Below, in pieces: positions 1-10,995 of a stretch of 64,000 bases of DNA (its first letter is position 1; each line of letters starts with the position of its first letter). The notes below the pieces were generated by a model that saw only the letters and a list, made by a program, of their open reading frames with translations, was not told the origin of the DNA and ran no database searches. The translations under genes were made by a program, and so were the position numbers. Source of the stretch: Apodospora peruviana (lineage: Eukaryota; Ascomycota; Sordariomycetes; Sordariales; Lasiosphaeriaceae); the NCBI GenBank assembly GCA_033439685.1, contig JAUEDM010000007.1, positions 2,108,001 through 2,172,000 on the forward strand, read 5' to 3'.

Positions 1-591
1 TCAAACTCGCACTGATCGACTCTCGAAGCCTGAAGCCTACCATCATAACGAGTGTTGAAAGAGCAATGGTAAGTCTGCAATGTGGGTGTGGGCTCAGATT
101 AAACGCCACTTATTCGAGGTAGAAGGGTGTAATTTTCAAAACCGTTGGATCGGTATCGTAAGCCAAATCATGCTAGAACGAGCGAGGTATATAAATCTAT
201 ATACAAAAAAATGATGAAAAAGGGGTATCTAAGATATCTGAAAGATGACGAGAACCGAATATGAAAAAAAGACCCAAAACATGCCATCCGTCAATGCATC
301 CTAAACAACAGAGTTCGGGGTATCATAGGCTTCAATGCGTCCCAAGAAATGCAGCACAGTTGAAAGTGCACTTGCAGGCCTTGCTCCTCCCATGATAATA
401 AGACATTAATGCGTCCACCCATTACAGCATTACCGGCCCCCTACCAACCTGTCCCTCTTTGTTGTCTTTACCTTTTCGATTTATTAAGGTGTATGAATGT
501 CGAGTCTACCCCTTTCCTTTCCCTTTGGAAAGACAGAGGCAGTATGTATATCGTTGAGCTGGAATTCACGTCTCTGGAGGGAGGAAGCATC
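1..591. other. intergenic, no gene recognised
   Basis: This is the left edge of the window, downstream of the stop codon of the YTP1-like gene. An ATG directly followed by a GTAAGT donor-like sequence occurs near position 65, but nothing downstream supports an exon. The stretch probably holds the 3' untranslated region of the YTP1-like gene and the flank of a gene outside the window. Confidence 0.5.
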
Positions 592-2699
592 TTACGCCTT
601 TCGGTGAGAAAGTGCTGCCTCACGACGCACAGCCCAGCCCTTGAGCGCCACGACCATAATGACCCAGGCCATCAGGAGTCCGACGAGACCCATCGTGACG
701 GTATACATGAACATAGCATCAAGCTCGTAGTGGATCATTCCACTGACGGTATCGGCGCTCTGTGTTAATTAGAGTTATTAGCCTACTCTGTCTGTTCGGA
801 CTGGGTTGAAAACAAGATTCAACTTACGCTTGCCATGAAAATGATGCCTCCCGAGATGAGCGCAAAGGCGGTCAGGAGTTCTGTGGGAGGCCGTGAGGGA
901 TATACCGACCGCGGCGGCTTGAGATATGTAAGAACGTAGGTGAAACCGCGAGCGAATGAGGCGCCTGTAAGCAAGTTGCCCCATTGCTTGTGAACCATGC
1001 TTGAAATCATGCTTTCTTGTGTGTGCGAGTTCATCATGATGCCGAGGAGCAAAATCACCAAAGCTGGGATCGGGTTCATGGAAAACGGATAGGTTTCCGG
1101 TTGATGTAACTCGTCGCGCTCTTCGTCCACGTAAAATTTCTCCGAATCGGGATGGGCAGCCTCGGTGACGGTGGTATTAAGGAGATCGCGGATGCGCGTT
1201 GACTCGATGAGCATGCCGCACTATAGACAACAACATCAATTAGCACCATTAAACACTCCGCAAGGGAGCTTGGATGAAAGCTTACCAGACCACCTCCAAT
1301 AAACAGTACCGTGATCGAAATGTGCTCCAGATCCTGCACGCTGTACTCGCCACCCCAGTTGCCAAGATGCTCAAGGAAGATATTGGTCGAACCGTAGGTG
1401 AAAATCAAGGCGCTTTCGACAAATTCGGCTGAGGGACGCCATTCCTGGCCTTCTTGCTTCGGCCGGACGTTCCAAGCCTGGTGTAACTGTGTCAGTCTGG
1501 ATTCCCCAAATCCTCGTCTGAAAGGGACAACATACCCATCCCAAGTCACCAAAGCTGCCCGCCCAACGTCCGAGGGTGAAAATGCCCAGCCAGAAGAAAA
1601 TGCCGCCTTTAATCCAATGCGCCAGGCCAGAGAAAATTCCATTGCCCTCCTGAAAAGTCGTGGTTAGTATATACTCCTTCAAATCCTTACTCCTTTAATT
1701 AGGGGGTAACCAAACAAAACTTACGAAGAAACGTCCAAGTGTAATGACACCAGTACACAGTGCAACAAAACCTAACAACAGAATGGTGCGATCTACAGCA
1801 TTATACCCAAATACCAACACCTTCCAGAACCTCAACGAGATCTTGCCGGCAATCTTTTGCACCATCGACCGTACTGCACCGGATCTGTGCGCTGAGAGGA
1901 CATGCGCATCCAGATCATCGCCCAGGTCTTCGTCGTGAAACTCGGCGCCCACATCATGCAGGGGAATCGTCGGAGAGTCCATTCCGGACAGCGAGTGACT
2001 TCGGAGCGACTCCGTGTTGACCTCGGTCCCCTGGCCGCTGTCGTTAGAGAACCGACGCGGCTTGGGATAGTTGGACTCGTGTTCCGCGATCGCTTCGGTC
2101 GAGACCGGGACGAAACCCTGGCGTTCACTGGAATGGCCAATCGGGCGGTCTGCATTGCGCTTCAAGACTCCCTCAACACCCGCCAAAAGTCCAACGAAGA
2201 CTTGCGCTCCCACGATCCAGGAGGCGATCCAGCCGATCTTGTGGTGGGCATTGTTGGGGTACAGGTCGGGCGCACTGGCGGTGTAGATAGTGCCCAGCAA
2301 GAGGCCACCGCCATTCGCAGCTAGAAAAACAACTTGCGCCAGCAGCCTGTATCGTGACCGCGCAAGAGACAGCATGACGGCTGCAAGCAATTCTCTGTCA
2401 GCTTTCCACCGGGCTTGGCAACAAGGTCGGGAGAGACGAAGAGCGCAATGCTTACCAACGGGAAGCACAAACACCCACGCCAGCACCATCAGGCCAATGT
2501 GTCCGTAGATGGCGGCTCTGTGGTCAACGAGGGCAAAGTAGGTGGGTGGGTACTGGTCGTCCGGTTGAGGCTGGTCGGCCTCACCCATCTTCATGCCGCC
2601 GTCCATGTCGTCACCGCCATGTGCAAGGGCCGCCGGGACGAATCCGAGTGCCACGGCGCCAACCAGAACTTTGAGAAGGGGTGCCGCAAGCCCCTTCAT
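592..2699 (-). CDS. YTP1-like polytopic membrane protein
   Basis: Fungal integral membrane protein resembling the YTP1/DUF2427 family, which has a cytochrome b561-like arrangement; its biochemical role is not established. The model has six exons, 2456-2699, 1725-2380, 1536-1649, 1286-1477, 828-1220 and 592-759, all frame-consistent, giving 588 aa. Residues 1-26 look like a signal peptide ending in ALAHGG, followed by an acidic Met/Gly/Asp-rich segment. Several hydrophobic helices follow, then a long acidic hydrophilic loop encoded around 1850-2120, then the conserved C-terminal half (for example LPNPIPALVILLLG-like and FIGGGL segments). Intron 1 (2381-2455, 75 nt) is a multiple of three and has no in-frame stop, so the uninterrupted frame hides it; its GTAAGC donor, CTGAC branch site and CAG acceptor identify it. 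The family assignment comes from remembered sequence resemblance, not a search. Confidence 0.8.
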
Positions 2700-5411
2700 G
2701 ATGGCGAAGCTGCAACTTGCCGCCTGCTACTTTCTTAGGTTGTAGAAAATATGTGAGGTAAGCTGGTGTGAGCGTTTCAAGCGCGAGAGCTGAAGGAAAC
2801 AGATAGGTAAAGTAGCTCTCCAACCCGGCACCGACGCCGACTATTAATATTTGCTTATAGGTACTTGTAGGTGACGACTTTCTCCAATCTGGTCGGCTGA
2901 CCCGAGCCTTTATTCAGATGGTGATTCTGGCAGCGGGAGAAGAAGAGACACGACGGGACAAAGAAACTGACAGAAGCTCGGCCGGCCATGGAAGCGACGG
3001 CCGGGACCGGAAGCTTTTAACTAAGGGCTTCTCTCCCCAAGTTGGGAGTACCGGGAGCTTCCCTTCCACACTGCAAAAAACCTCGAGAACGGTTCTGCTT
3101 CCGATCGAAATTGTAGATGTCAATCGGGATTGGTAATTCGTCCCTTCGGCCAAGACCGCTTCCCTCCATGGTCCCAGGGCCAGCGGCCGGTGGAGTCAGA
3201 CCACGAGATACGCAGGGCTCTTTTCTCCCGTTGATGCTGGTCCTGCCTGGCGGTTGCGCGCTCACTAGAGGCCATCGCGCCTGCCCGGTACATCCGGAGC
3301 TTTCAACAGACAGCAGGAGCGGGAGCTGTGGTGGGTGGGTAGGTGTCGACCGGGGTTGTGGTATAGTACAGTATGCGCCAGACTGTGTGGAGGTCATCTG
3401 GCAGCTGCAGGTGTCTCTGGTCAGCTCGGCAACGGGAGTTACTAATGATCGTGCACTTCATGAGGATGGGAAAGGGTTGTGAATGTCAGCAGTCGTGATG
3501 ACCTCTACTGTAGGTTGGGGCGGGGAGGTCTCTTCGATGGCTTTGCGTATCGAGTTGATTGCCATTCACGTTTCGCGCCGCCTCCGCTCCTGTACGGGGC
3601 AATCGCGAGTCTATTTCTTCCTTACAATAGGCACACTCATCATCCCGACGCTAGACGTTGGTATTATCATTCCATCGGGAAATGCGTACAGTTGGTTGCA
3701 TCGCAAAAGACGCACAACCAAAGCTGAGAAAGCCAAACCCGGCCACAGTGTCGAATACTCGGACATTTACGGAGTCGCCAAATATATATGTAACTACATA
3801 CACAGGTACCTAAGGCAATTGTGCATGGCCTCACCTCACCGGTCGGCCTCGTCGTATTCCGTGAATGACGAGAGGTCCTTTTCCCCCTTCAATTCTCTTT
3901 ATGTCTTATCTTGTTTCATTGGAGAGACTTCCTCTACTCGTTTTATGAATACCTCCTCATCCGCTGACCTGCCACTTGGTGGTTCATCTACTATGATGTC
4001 TGGGGTATAGGATAAGGACCAACGCCTCTCCACCGTCGTGGTTCCCGCAAGGACAACAGAACACCACGAGGAGTTCTCATGGGCACCTTTCTGTTCAAGT
4101 ACAACTTACACGATACATCGAGATGTTAATAAGGTGGGGTCCACATGAGCCTCCGTCCACGCCTTCCCGAACATGCCACCACGATTGGGAGGGGACCCTA
4201 AAAATCGATGGCTGTCTTTTTCTTTCAACTTCCATACTCCCCACCCTCCATCTTGAATTCTTGGCTTTTGATCTTGTGCGACGGATACCTCGGCGTCCAA
4301 ATCATCGCGAATCTCCGATTGATGACTCTTGTCCATACATTGTAGGGATGTTACGGAATATCTGCGTTGCTCTCTGGCGTCGACATATCAAGTGCTGGTA
4401 CTGTACGTGCCTTTCTACGCAGCGAGGCAGATTGATGACTGACTGCATTGCGTTGGGGCTTTCCATTGCGTATTCGTACGGGTGAGCAATCTGGTTACGA
4501 CATCCCAAGCAAGACTTATTACAGCAAAGCCAGTCATGAAGTTGGTGATGACTGCTCCAGACGGCAACCATGGGAAAATGCGAGGTCACGAAGGCGGATT
4601 CGCCCAACCGCTATCATCAACAGTGGCATGCCCAGGCATGGACTTTTTGGAGAAAATGATCTGATTCCCCACCTTTTGGACAGCCCAATTCCAACGCTGC
4701 AAAGTCCGCCCAGACCCAGCAGCTGCGGAGGGACAAGTACGGTAGACTCGTCGGAGACGTGGCATCGCTCTATCGAAGTTTATCAGATAGGCCTTTTCTG
4801 CCTTGTGTGTGCAGCAGCAACGTGGGGCACAATGACTGTCCTGCAGCCTTGCCCCAGGGTCCATCCGCGCTCGTCATCCCGCACCCTTCCCGCCGGCGGG
4901 ACTCGGGATTAGAGTTTTTCGGTGTGGAGTGCCAGGTTGTATTGAATGTGATCAACGCCTTTCGGGATTCGCTGGGTTGAGTCAGCAGGACAACTTACGG
5001 TCTGCGAGCCCGATCCGAGCTTTCCGGTAACCCACCTCGCAACCCTTCCGCAATGCCTACGATACAGCTTCGTGTACTGTTACGTTGTGCCGTTGCGTGC
5101 ACCTGGCTCGTACGGTTCTTCTGTACGTCAAAATATACGAGTACGCTGGCAGTGTTACGCAGCTGCGGCCCATCTATCTCCGTACTTCACATTGCCTTTG
5201 GTTAGGTACCACTCCTAAGGTGGTTACGTGATGTTGAGCCAAAAGCCTCAACTGCTGTGAGGTAGCTAATAATCGACGTCGAGATAATGGACAAGGCTGA
5301 ACGGTGCACGGATAGGCGGCCCATTAAGGGAACAAGAGTGTACATACAGGGAAACCCCGACCTAATCCAGCGATTTATTGATTCTGTATTCTACCACGCG
5401 AGTCAGCCTCG
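2700..5411. other. long intergenic region, no supported gene
   Basis: It lies between the start of the YTP1-like gene and the 3' end of the metallo-hydrolase gene. It should contain the YTP1-like promoter; an AT-rich TATTAATATTTG stretch near 2840 is a possible core element. Open frames up to 175 codons exist (for example 3483-4010), but they have no recognisable domain and unremarkable composition. I see no tRNA, repeat array or transposon ends. Confidence 0.5.
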
Positions 5412-6344
5412 TCATAGGGCAGACCGGTCTTGCGTGATCAGTCTCCATCTGTTGCCGTCGACAACAGCCGCCCTACCCTCATCCTGCAACTTTTTGAGAA
5501 TCTGTATGACTCCATGGGCGGCCATCTCGTGCAGACTCTCGGGCACGGCTTCGTAGATGACCTTGACCAACTCCATCGGGGTCCAGCAGCCGTCATTGTT
5601 CTTGATCCCTGCAGGTGACGCCTCCTTGGGCTTCTTCTTCTCGATCCGTAGGGTCTGAACGACCTGATCCTCCCGCTGATGCCTGTGCCGGATGTACTCG
5701 GCAATCTTGCCGGGACCGTCCGCGAGCACCGGCCCGTGGCCCGGATAGGCTTTGCCCTTGAACAAGCGGTCCATCTTGGCGAGGCTCCCCAGATACGTTC
5801 CTAGGTCCTCAAAGACGGCGGTCCCGTGTCCGAGAACGTTGTCACCGGTGAACATGGCGTCTTCCTCCTCCCAGATCAACACCATGTGATCGGTGGTGTG
5901 GCCCGGGGTGTGCACGGCCGTCAGCGATGCGCCCTCGACCGTGAACCGCTGGCCATCCGCGATGTCCAGCTGCACGGGATCTGTCGGCTGGTTCTTGTAG
6001 ACTTTTGTGTCTGGTGATAGCTGCAGAAGATGCGCGATGCCGCCTGTGTGGTCTCCATGCCAGTGCGTGATGATGGCCTTTGATACTCTGGCATTTTCCT
6101 CCTGCAGCGTTCGCTTGATCGCCTCTATCCACGACGGTATACCCTGGCCAGAGTCGATGAGAAGCCTCTCCGGGCCGGTGCCGAGTAGATATGTGTTTGT
6201 GCCCTGGAGGGCCATCTTGCCGGGGTTGCCCCCCAGGATGCGGATGCAAGCGGGGCCGAGCCGCTCAACTTCGGGGAGATGGACCAGCTGGACGGCCATC
6301 TTGAATCGACGACACAGCGACAGGAGAGGAACAGATATGCGCAT
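5412..6344 (-). CDS. LACTB2-like metallo-beta-lactamase-fold hydrolase
   Basis: Single-exon protein of 310 aa, or 295 aa if translation starts at the second ATG (6299). That start seems better because family members begin near the VHLPEVERLG region. All zinc-site motifs of the metallo-beta-lactamase fold are present: HWHGDH at about residues 94-99, HTPGH ending at H149, GDN with D168, and PGHGP with H203. The C-terminal 90 residues form a helical extension typical of LACTB2/glyoxalase-II-like proteins. Human LACTB2 is an endoribonuclease, while close fungal relatives act as stand-alone thioesterases releasing polyketides from non-reducing PKSs. No PKS or tailoring gene is visible in the window, so the housekeeping LACTB2 role is more likely. 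Substrate cannot be decided from sequence. Confidence 0.85.
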   Translation of the reverse strand: MRISVPLLSLCRRFKMAVQLVHLPEVERLGPACIRILGGNPGKMALQGTNTYLLGTGPERLLIDSGQGIPSWIEAIKRTLQEENARVSKAIITHWHGDHTGGIAHLLQLSPDTKVYKNQPTDPVQLDIADGQRFTVEGASLTAVHTPGHTTDHMVLIWEEEDAMFTGDNVLGHGTAVFEDLGTYLGSLAKMDRLFKGKAYPGHGPVLADGPGKIAEYIRHRHQREDQVVQTLRIEKKKPKEASPAGIKNNDGCWTPMELVKVIYEAVPESLHEMAAHGVIQILKKLQDEGRAAVVDGNRWRLITQDRSAL

Positions 6345-7804
6345 CCACTGGCTCCGGTTGTTCTTATTCAGAAAAGGAGTAGGAGGTGGTGCTGGCTATT
6401 TTTCAAGTTTATTTGTTGATGTTTTGGGAGGTATTGGAATGCACTGCGGGGTAGCTACGGATGCCGTGAAAGGCACCGTAGATGCCGATCCCGAGGTTTC
6501 GTTTAATGTCCGAACCGAACGTCGAGGTGGGGCCGGTCCCGGGCACTTGTCCTCCGTCGAGATGGACGGACGGTTACACAAGTGTTGTCTCTTGGTAAGC
6601 TGCTTGAATGTAATCTTGTATAATGTGAGCAATTATACTTTACAACGAGACCAGCATGATCAGCATGGCTAGTGCAGCATGGCCAACGTGACCTTCGAAA
6701 CCCCAGGTTGTGTTCAATTCACATGTCAATTGCGTCCACCGTGGTCGGATTTGTCTGCTTTGAGGTCAAGGTTGGGGGTTAAACCTGTTGATGATTGGTT
6801 GGTTCAACTGATTTGTTCACCATATTCCGTAACCTGCAAGTAATCGACATTTCATCCATCTGTGGATGTCCGACCTCGATAGGTCGAGCTCCGTTGAACA
6901 AAACGGAGATGACGTCTGATACACGGCCGGAAGGCGTTTGCAAATTCAATGTTGGGCTTCCGGGCGGTAGTAAGGCTGCCAAAGTGGCAACCGCGAGGCA
7001 GCATAGTTGCAGCGGTCTTGGCCATCGAGAGCTGTTCTCCATAGGTGCTTCAAATCAATTTGCATCAGCGCGAACTTTTATTACTGAGGGGGTTCAGCTC
7101 CGGATGACGAGGCGGATGGTTACCTGACGGGACGAGGCAAGACCCACTAAAATTGGTCTTTGAGCGCTGGAAGCTGAAGTGGGTGTGTGCTTACCCCAGA
7201 CCCGGGCAGGTCACTATCGATAAGCCTTGCGGGAAGTCGGGTCGATAAGCAATTTCCAGCCAGGCACACGCGACGGTTGGATGGGTGCCCTTTTTTGGTG
7301 ATCCGGCGATCAAGAAATCAAAGCTGATGGATGAACACCAAGTCGATTCGCAACACGGTAAAAATGCCATTTCCTTCGCTCCCAATGCCGGTCTAGTTTT
7401 GTACCTCAAATCACTAACGACCTGCTGCATGCAGAACAGCCAACGACCTTTTGAAACCTTCTATTACAACGTGCCCCCCGCCACCGTAGCGGACGATCCA
7501 CCCAGAACACTTCCCGCAACGGCTACCCTTCTTGCACGGCGGTCCCATCGGTTCCGATCACTGTTGACTAAACTCCAACCATAGCCACTCGATCCAGGCA
7601 CACCGTGTCGCTTGTTGAATGGTGGATGCGTTTGCAGATACTCTCTAGCTCTTCGGTCAGCTACTTAGACTGGGCATTAAGAGGGCGTGGCGATTGGGAG
7701 CCATTGGGACACCGGGCTTGTACCGACCCGCTGCTCGGGGACATTGAAGACAGAACATACCATAACACTCTGCTGTCATTCTCGGAGCAGTAGAAATTGA
7801 CAAG
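6345..7804. other. intergenic, divergent promoter region
   Basis: It separates the divergently transcribed metallo-hydrolase (-) and Ubp8-like (+) genes, so it probably contains both promoters. Short frames on both strands show no domain. No RNA gene or repeat was recognised. Confidence 0.5.
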
Positions 7805-9712
7805 ATGTCGGCGCGGCCAGCGACACCGGCATCGCCGAAGAATGTCAAGATCAAGGCTCCCCAGCCCGGGCAGCCGCTGTATGGATGTGGTAAGGCGTTT
7901 GACTCTCCCAATACGTTTACCAGCTAGCAATCTCTCACACAGCAGCAGAACATCTACAGCGCCTGTTCAACCAAGACCAGCTGACTACAAACACATCTAT
8001 CCAACATTACAAGTCGATCCTGCGAAGCATATTTGACACGACCCCCCTTATACCCCAAACTTCCAAGTCCATGGAGAGCCAGGTCGTCACATCACTGACC
8101 CCGACCTACCTCTGCCTCCAGTGCCCATCCACACTATCGGAGGAGGACCGAACTAAGCACGGAAATAAAAAGTCACACAGATTCTGTACGTTGGATCTGT
8201 TCGCACTGCCACTAAAGCCACTAGCTGACTGAGCCTGGACAGATGTTGACTCGAGGAGCGGTTCGCTCTACTGCCAGATGTGCGATGATATTGTCTGGGA
8301 CCCCACTATTGAAGAGCTGAGACTTAGAAAGATTGGCACAGGGACTTTTACTACAAGTAGGCTTTCCTCGACGCACCAGAGTTGACGCTGCCAGTGACCG
8401 TCCACTAGTGGACGTGCTTGCCCTCGCCGTCCCTGTCTCCTCACTGTACTGTCTGCTAACTACTTGCATAGACCGCAAGCGCAAGGCCGACGACCTGTTT
8501 ACCCCTGATCCCAATAAAGACACTCCCCAGTTCATTGCAACAAATACTACTTTGGCCTCATGCAAGGCCAACGGTCTGCGGGGCATATATAATGCTGGCG
8601 CCACGTGCTATCAGAACGTAGTACTCCAGAGCTTCTTGCACAATCCGGTGCTCAGAAACTTCTACCTCAGTGATGGACACCACTGCGAGATGCCGCACTG
8701 CCTCAGCTGTGCCATGGATGACATGTTCCAAGACTTTTACGGTGTCGAGAACACGAACGGATACACAGCAGCCAATATTCTCTCAGGCTTCTGGATAAGC
8801 GAAAAGAAGGCGTTCGAGAACCTAGTCACTACCAAAGAGCAGGACGCACACGAGTTCTTCCAGTTCCTGGCTGAGGAGCTACATGAGCGCAATGGCGATG
8901 GCAAGAAGCCCGAAATAGGCAGTGAGCATAGCTGCAACTGCATCATACATCAAACCTTCTACGGGAAACTCCAGAGTACGACAACGTGCCAGCATTGCGG
9001 CGGCGTTACGAACCAGGTCCAGAGTTTCCTGGATCTCAGCTTACCGCTTGAGAATCTCGCGCAAAAGAAGGGAAAGAAGAGCGGGGGCAAGATACCTGCC
9101 ATGGCCCTACAAGAATGCCTGGACGAGGAGTACATCAAGTCTGATAAGTGCGAGTACCGGTGTCACAGCTGCAACTCTATGCAGCAGGCACGAAGACAGA
9201 CCACGATCAAGCGTTTGCCAAACGTGCTTTCGATTCAGTTGAAGGTAAACTATCTCTTGAACTCTTTCGAATTTATGAAAGTTGATCTAACCGGCATTCT
9301 TTACAGAGATTTGAGTTTAAGCAAGGTAGAAATGAACGGGCAGCTAAGATCGACACGCCAGTGCATTTTCCATTACAACTCAACATGCTTCCCTACACCA
9401 ACCGGGCCAAAGCCCCGGACGGCAAGGAAAACTACGAGCTTGCTCGGTCCTGCACGTACGATTTGCTGAGCGTGGTGGTACACGTGGGAGAGATTGACAC
9501 GGGTCATTACGTGTCCTATTGTAGAGTTGGTGATCAGGTAAGCCGCCGTGTCCCGGTTCAGGCCTTGTGTGCGATATTCATGCCGATGCTAACATGGTCT
9601 CGTTTGAAAGTGGTTTGCATTCAACGATCATAAAGTCGAGCTAGCGCAGAAGTCAGACGTCCTCGGCGCGCGTGCATACCTCCTGTTCTACATTGTTAGG
9701 TCACTGTCATAG
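7805..9712 (+). CDS. Ubp8/USP22-like ubiquitin carboxyl-terminal hydrolase
   Basis: Cysteine protease that removes ubiquitin, probably from histone H2B as the DUB-module enzyme of the SAGA co-activator. The six-exon model is 7805-7889, 7943-8185, 8243-8356, 8472-9244, 9307-9537 and 9611-9712, giving 515 aa; yeast Ubp8 is 471 aa. An N-terminal ZnF-UBP domain occupies about residues 28-130, with paired CxxC motifs including CLQC and CQMC and conserved His residues. The USP domain follows. The Cys box is GATCYQN with catalytic Cys at about residue 193 and the oxyanion Asn five residues before it. Paired CxxC zinc ligands appear in CQHC and CHSC, the His box is DTGHYVSYCR with His about 472, and WFAFND carries the third catalytic residue. 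The ZnF plus USP order separates it from most other USPs, so I favour Ubp8 over other family members. Confidence 0.88.
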
Positions 9713-10995
9713 ACAGTGAAGACCTGCCTACTTAATCAGCGCAGGGACGATTATTACATGAGTGTGCGTCCCTGGAGCAAGTTGTCGGAGTACATCAACT
9801 ACGTCTGTGTGTATGTTTTGTATTTTGTATCATCACATCATTATTATTGCTTGAAGTATATACCAAGCAAAAGGACCTTCAAGGCATACTACCTACCCCC
9901 ATCACACAGCGCCTTTTCTCCTCCCTCGTCTTTCCATCCCAATACCTTCACCATCATCTCTCATGGTGGGCACGGCACCACGGGACTGCACAGCTGAGGT
10001 GTTATAGGGCTGAAAAGGGAGGAGATATGAAGCCAAAAAGGGTGCTTCATTCTGCCAAGAGGAGGGCACGATGGATTCATGGCGGCATCGTTACACAATT
10101 ACGAAGGGGGGGGGGGGGCGCTGATTCATTCATCATGGTTGTCATTGAGGAGGGTTCAGGGCATATTTATGGCTCATTGAATGCTGTTATAGCTATCTAC
10201 CTACCGGACACTTCCTCAGTATATACACGAAGCATACCTAACAACAAAATGCGGTATCCGCGAGTTATACCTAGATGGGTTAACCTGCTGGCTTCCCCAC
10301 GTATCTCTCGGGTAGTGCTATGGATGCCATAATTTCCTGTAATGCACATCAGGGAATGCATACCCTTTCCCCTCTGAGTTTGACGGAACAGCTTTGCCAT
10401 CTCGTAGAGGGGTCAACCATGGACACGCTCTTCTAACCCTATGTGATCCTTTCCCGCATGTAACGAAGAAGTCTTTTCCTCTGGCAACAATTTCCAGTCA
10501 TTTCCCCATCACATTTACTTTCATGTGATCAGTCACTTCCCCATCAACTGTACCTTCACTAGATCGAGGCTAATACGAGGTAGGTACCGACCCTTAGCAT
10601 TGGCGCAAGTACCTTGATGAACGACAATACTTGCCTCTTCTCCCCGCGTTCCTGCCCTTGGAGTACCGAACGTTTCTGCTCTGAGATTACTGGACTTTCA
10701 TTACCCTTGGAGGACCGAAAGTGCCTGCTCTTCGCCTCGTCCACGCGAGACGGAGAGGACCCAGACATTCGAACCCAGACATTATCGATTGCCTTCGAAC
10801 GTATCTAACCACACGATCCTCGGTCCACGCTGCAGTCGCCGTAGGCAGCACACTATACTACCATAACACGATCGGTAATGCAATCTGCACTGAAAAGTCA
10901 ACTCCTTGTTTCCAGGTTGTTAACGCACTCTCCAGCAGCTTCCACGACATTGCCAGCGTGGATCCCACACACGAGAGTCACTCGTCGGAGGCATT
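9713..10995. other. intergenic, contains a poly(G) run
   Basis: It carries the 3' flank of the Ubp8-like gene and the 5' flank of the unrecognised gene. A run of 13 G lies at 10106-10118. Open frames such as 9847-10332 are low in information content and no domain is visible. Confidence 0.5.

Noticed and set aside
3483..4010. 175-codon open frame in the intergenic region
   Set aside because: No domain, unremarkable composition and no supporting signals.
5412..6344. PKS-associated thioesterase and a biosynthetic cluster
   Set aside because: No polyketide synthase or tailoring enzyme lies in the window; neighbours are housekeeping genes.
9847..10332. 161-codon open frame after Ubp8
   Set aside because: It includes the poly(G) run translated as a glycine tract and has no conserved motif.
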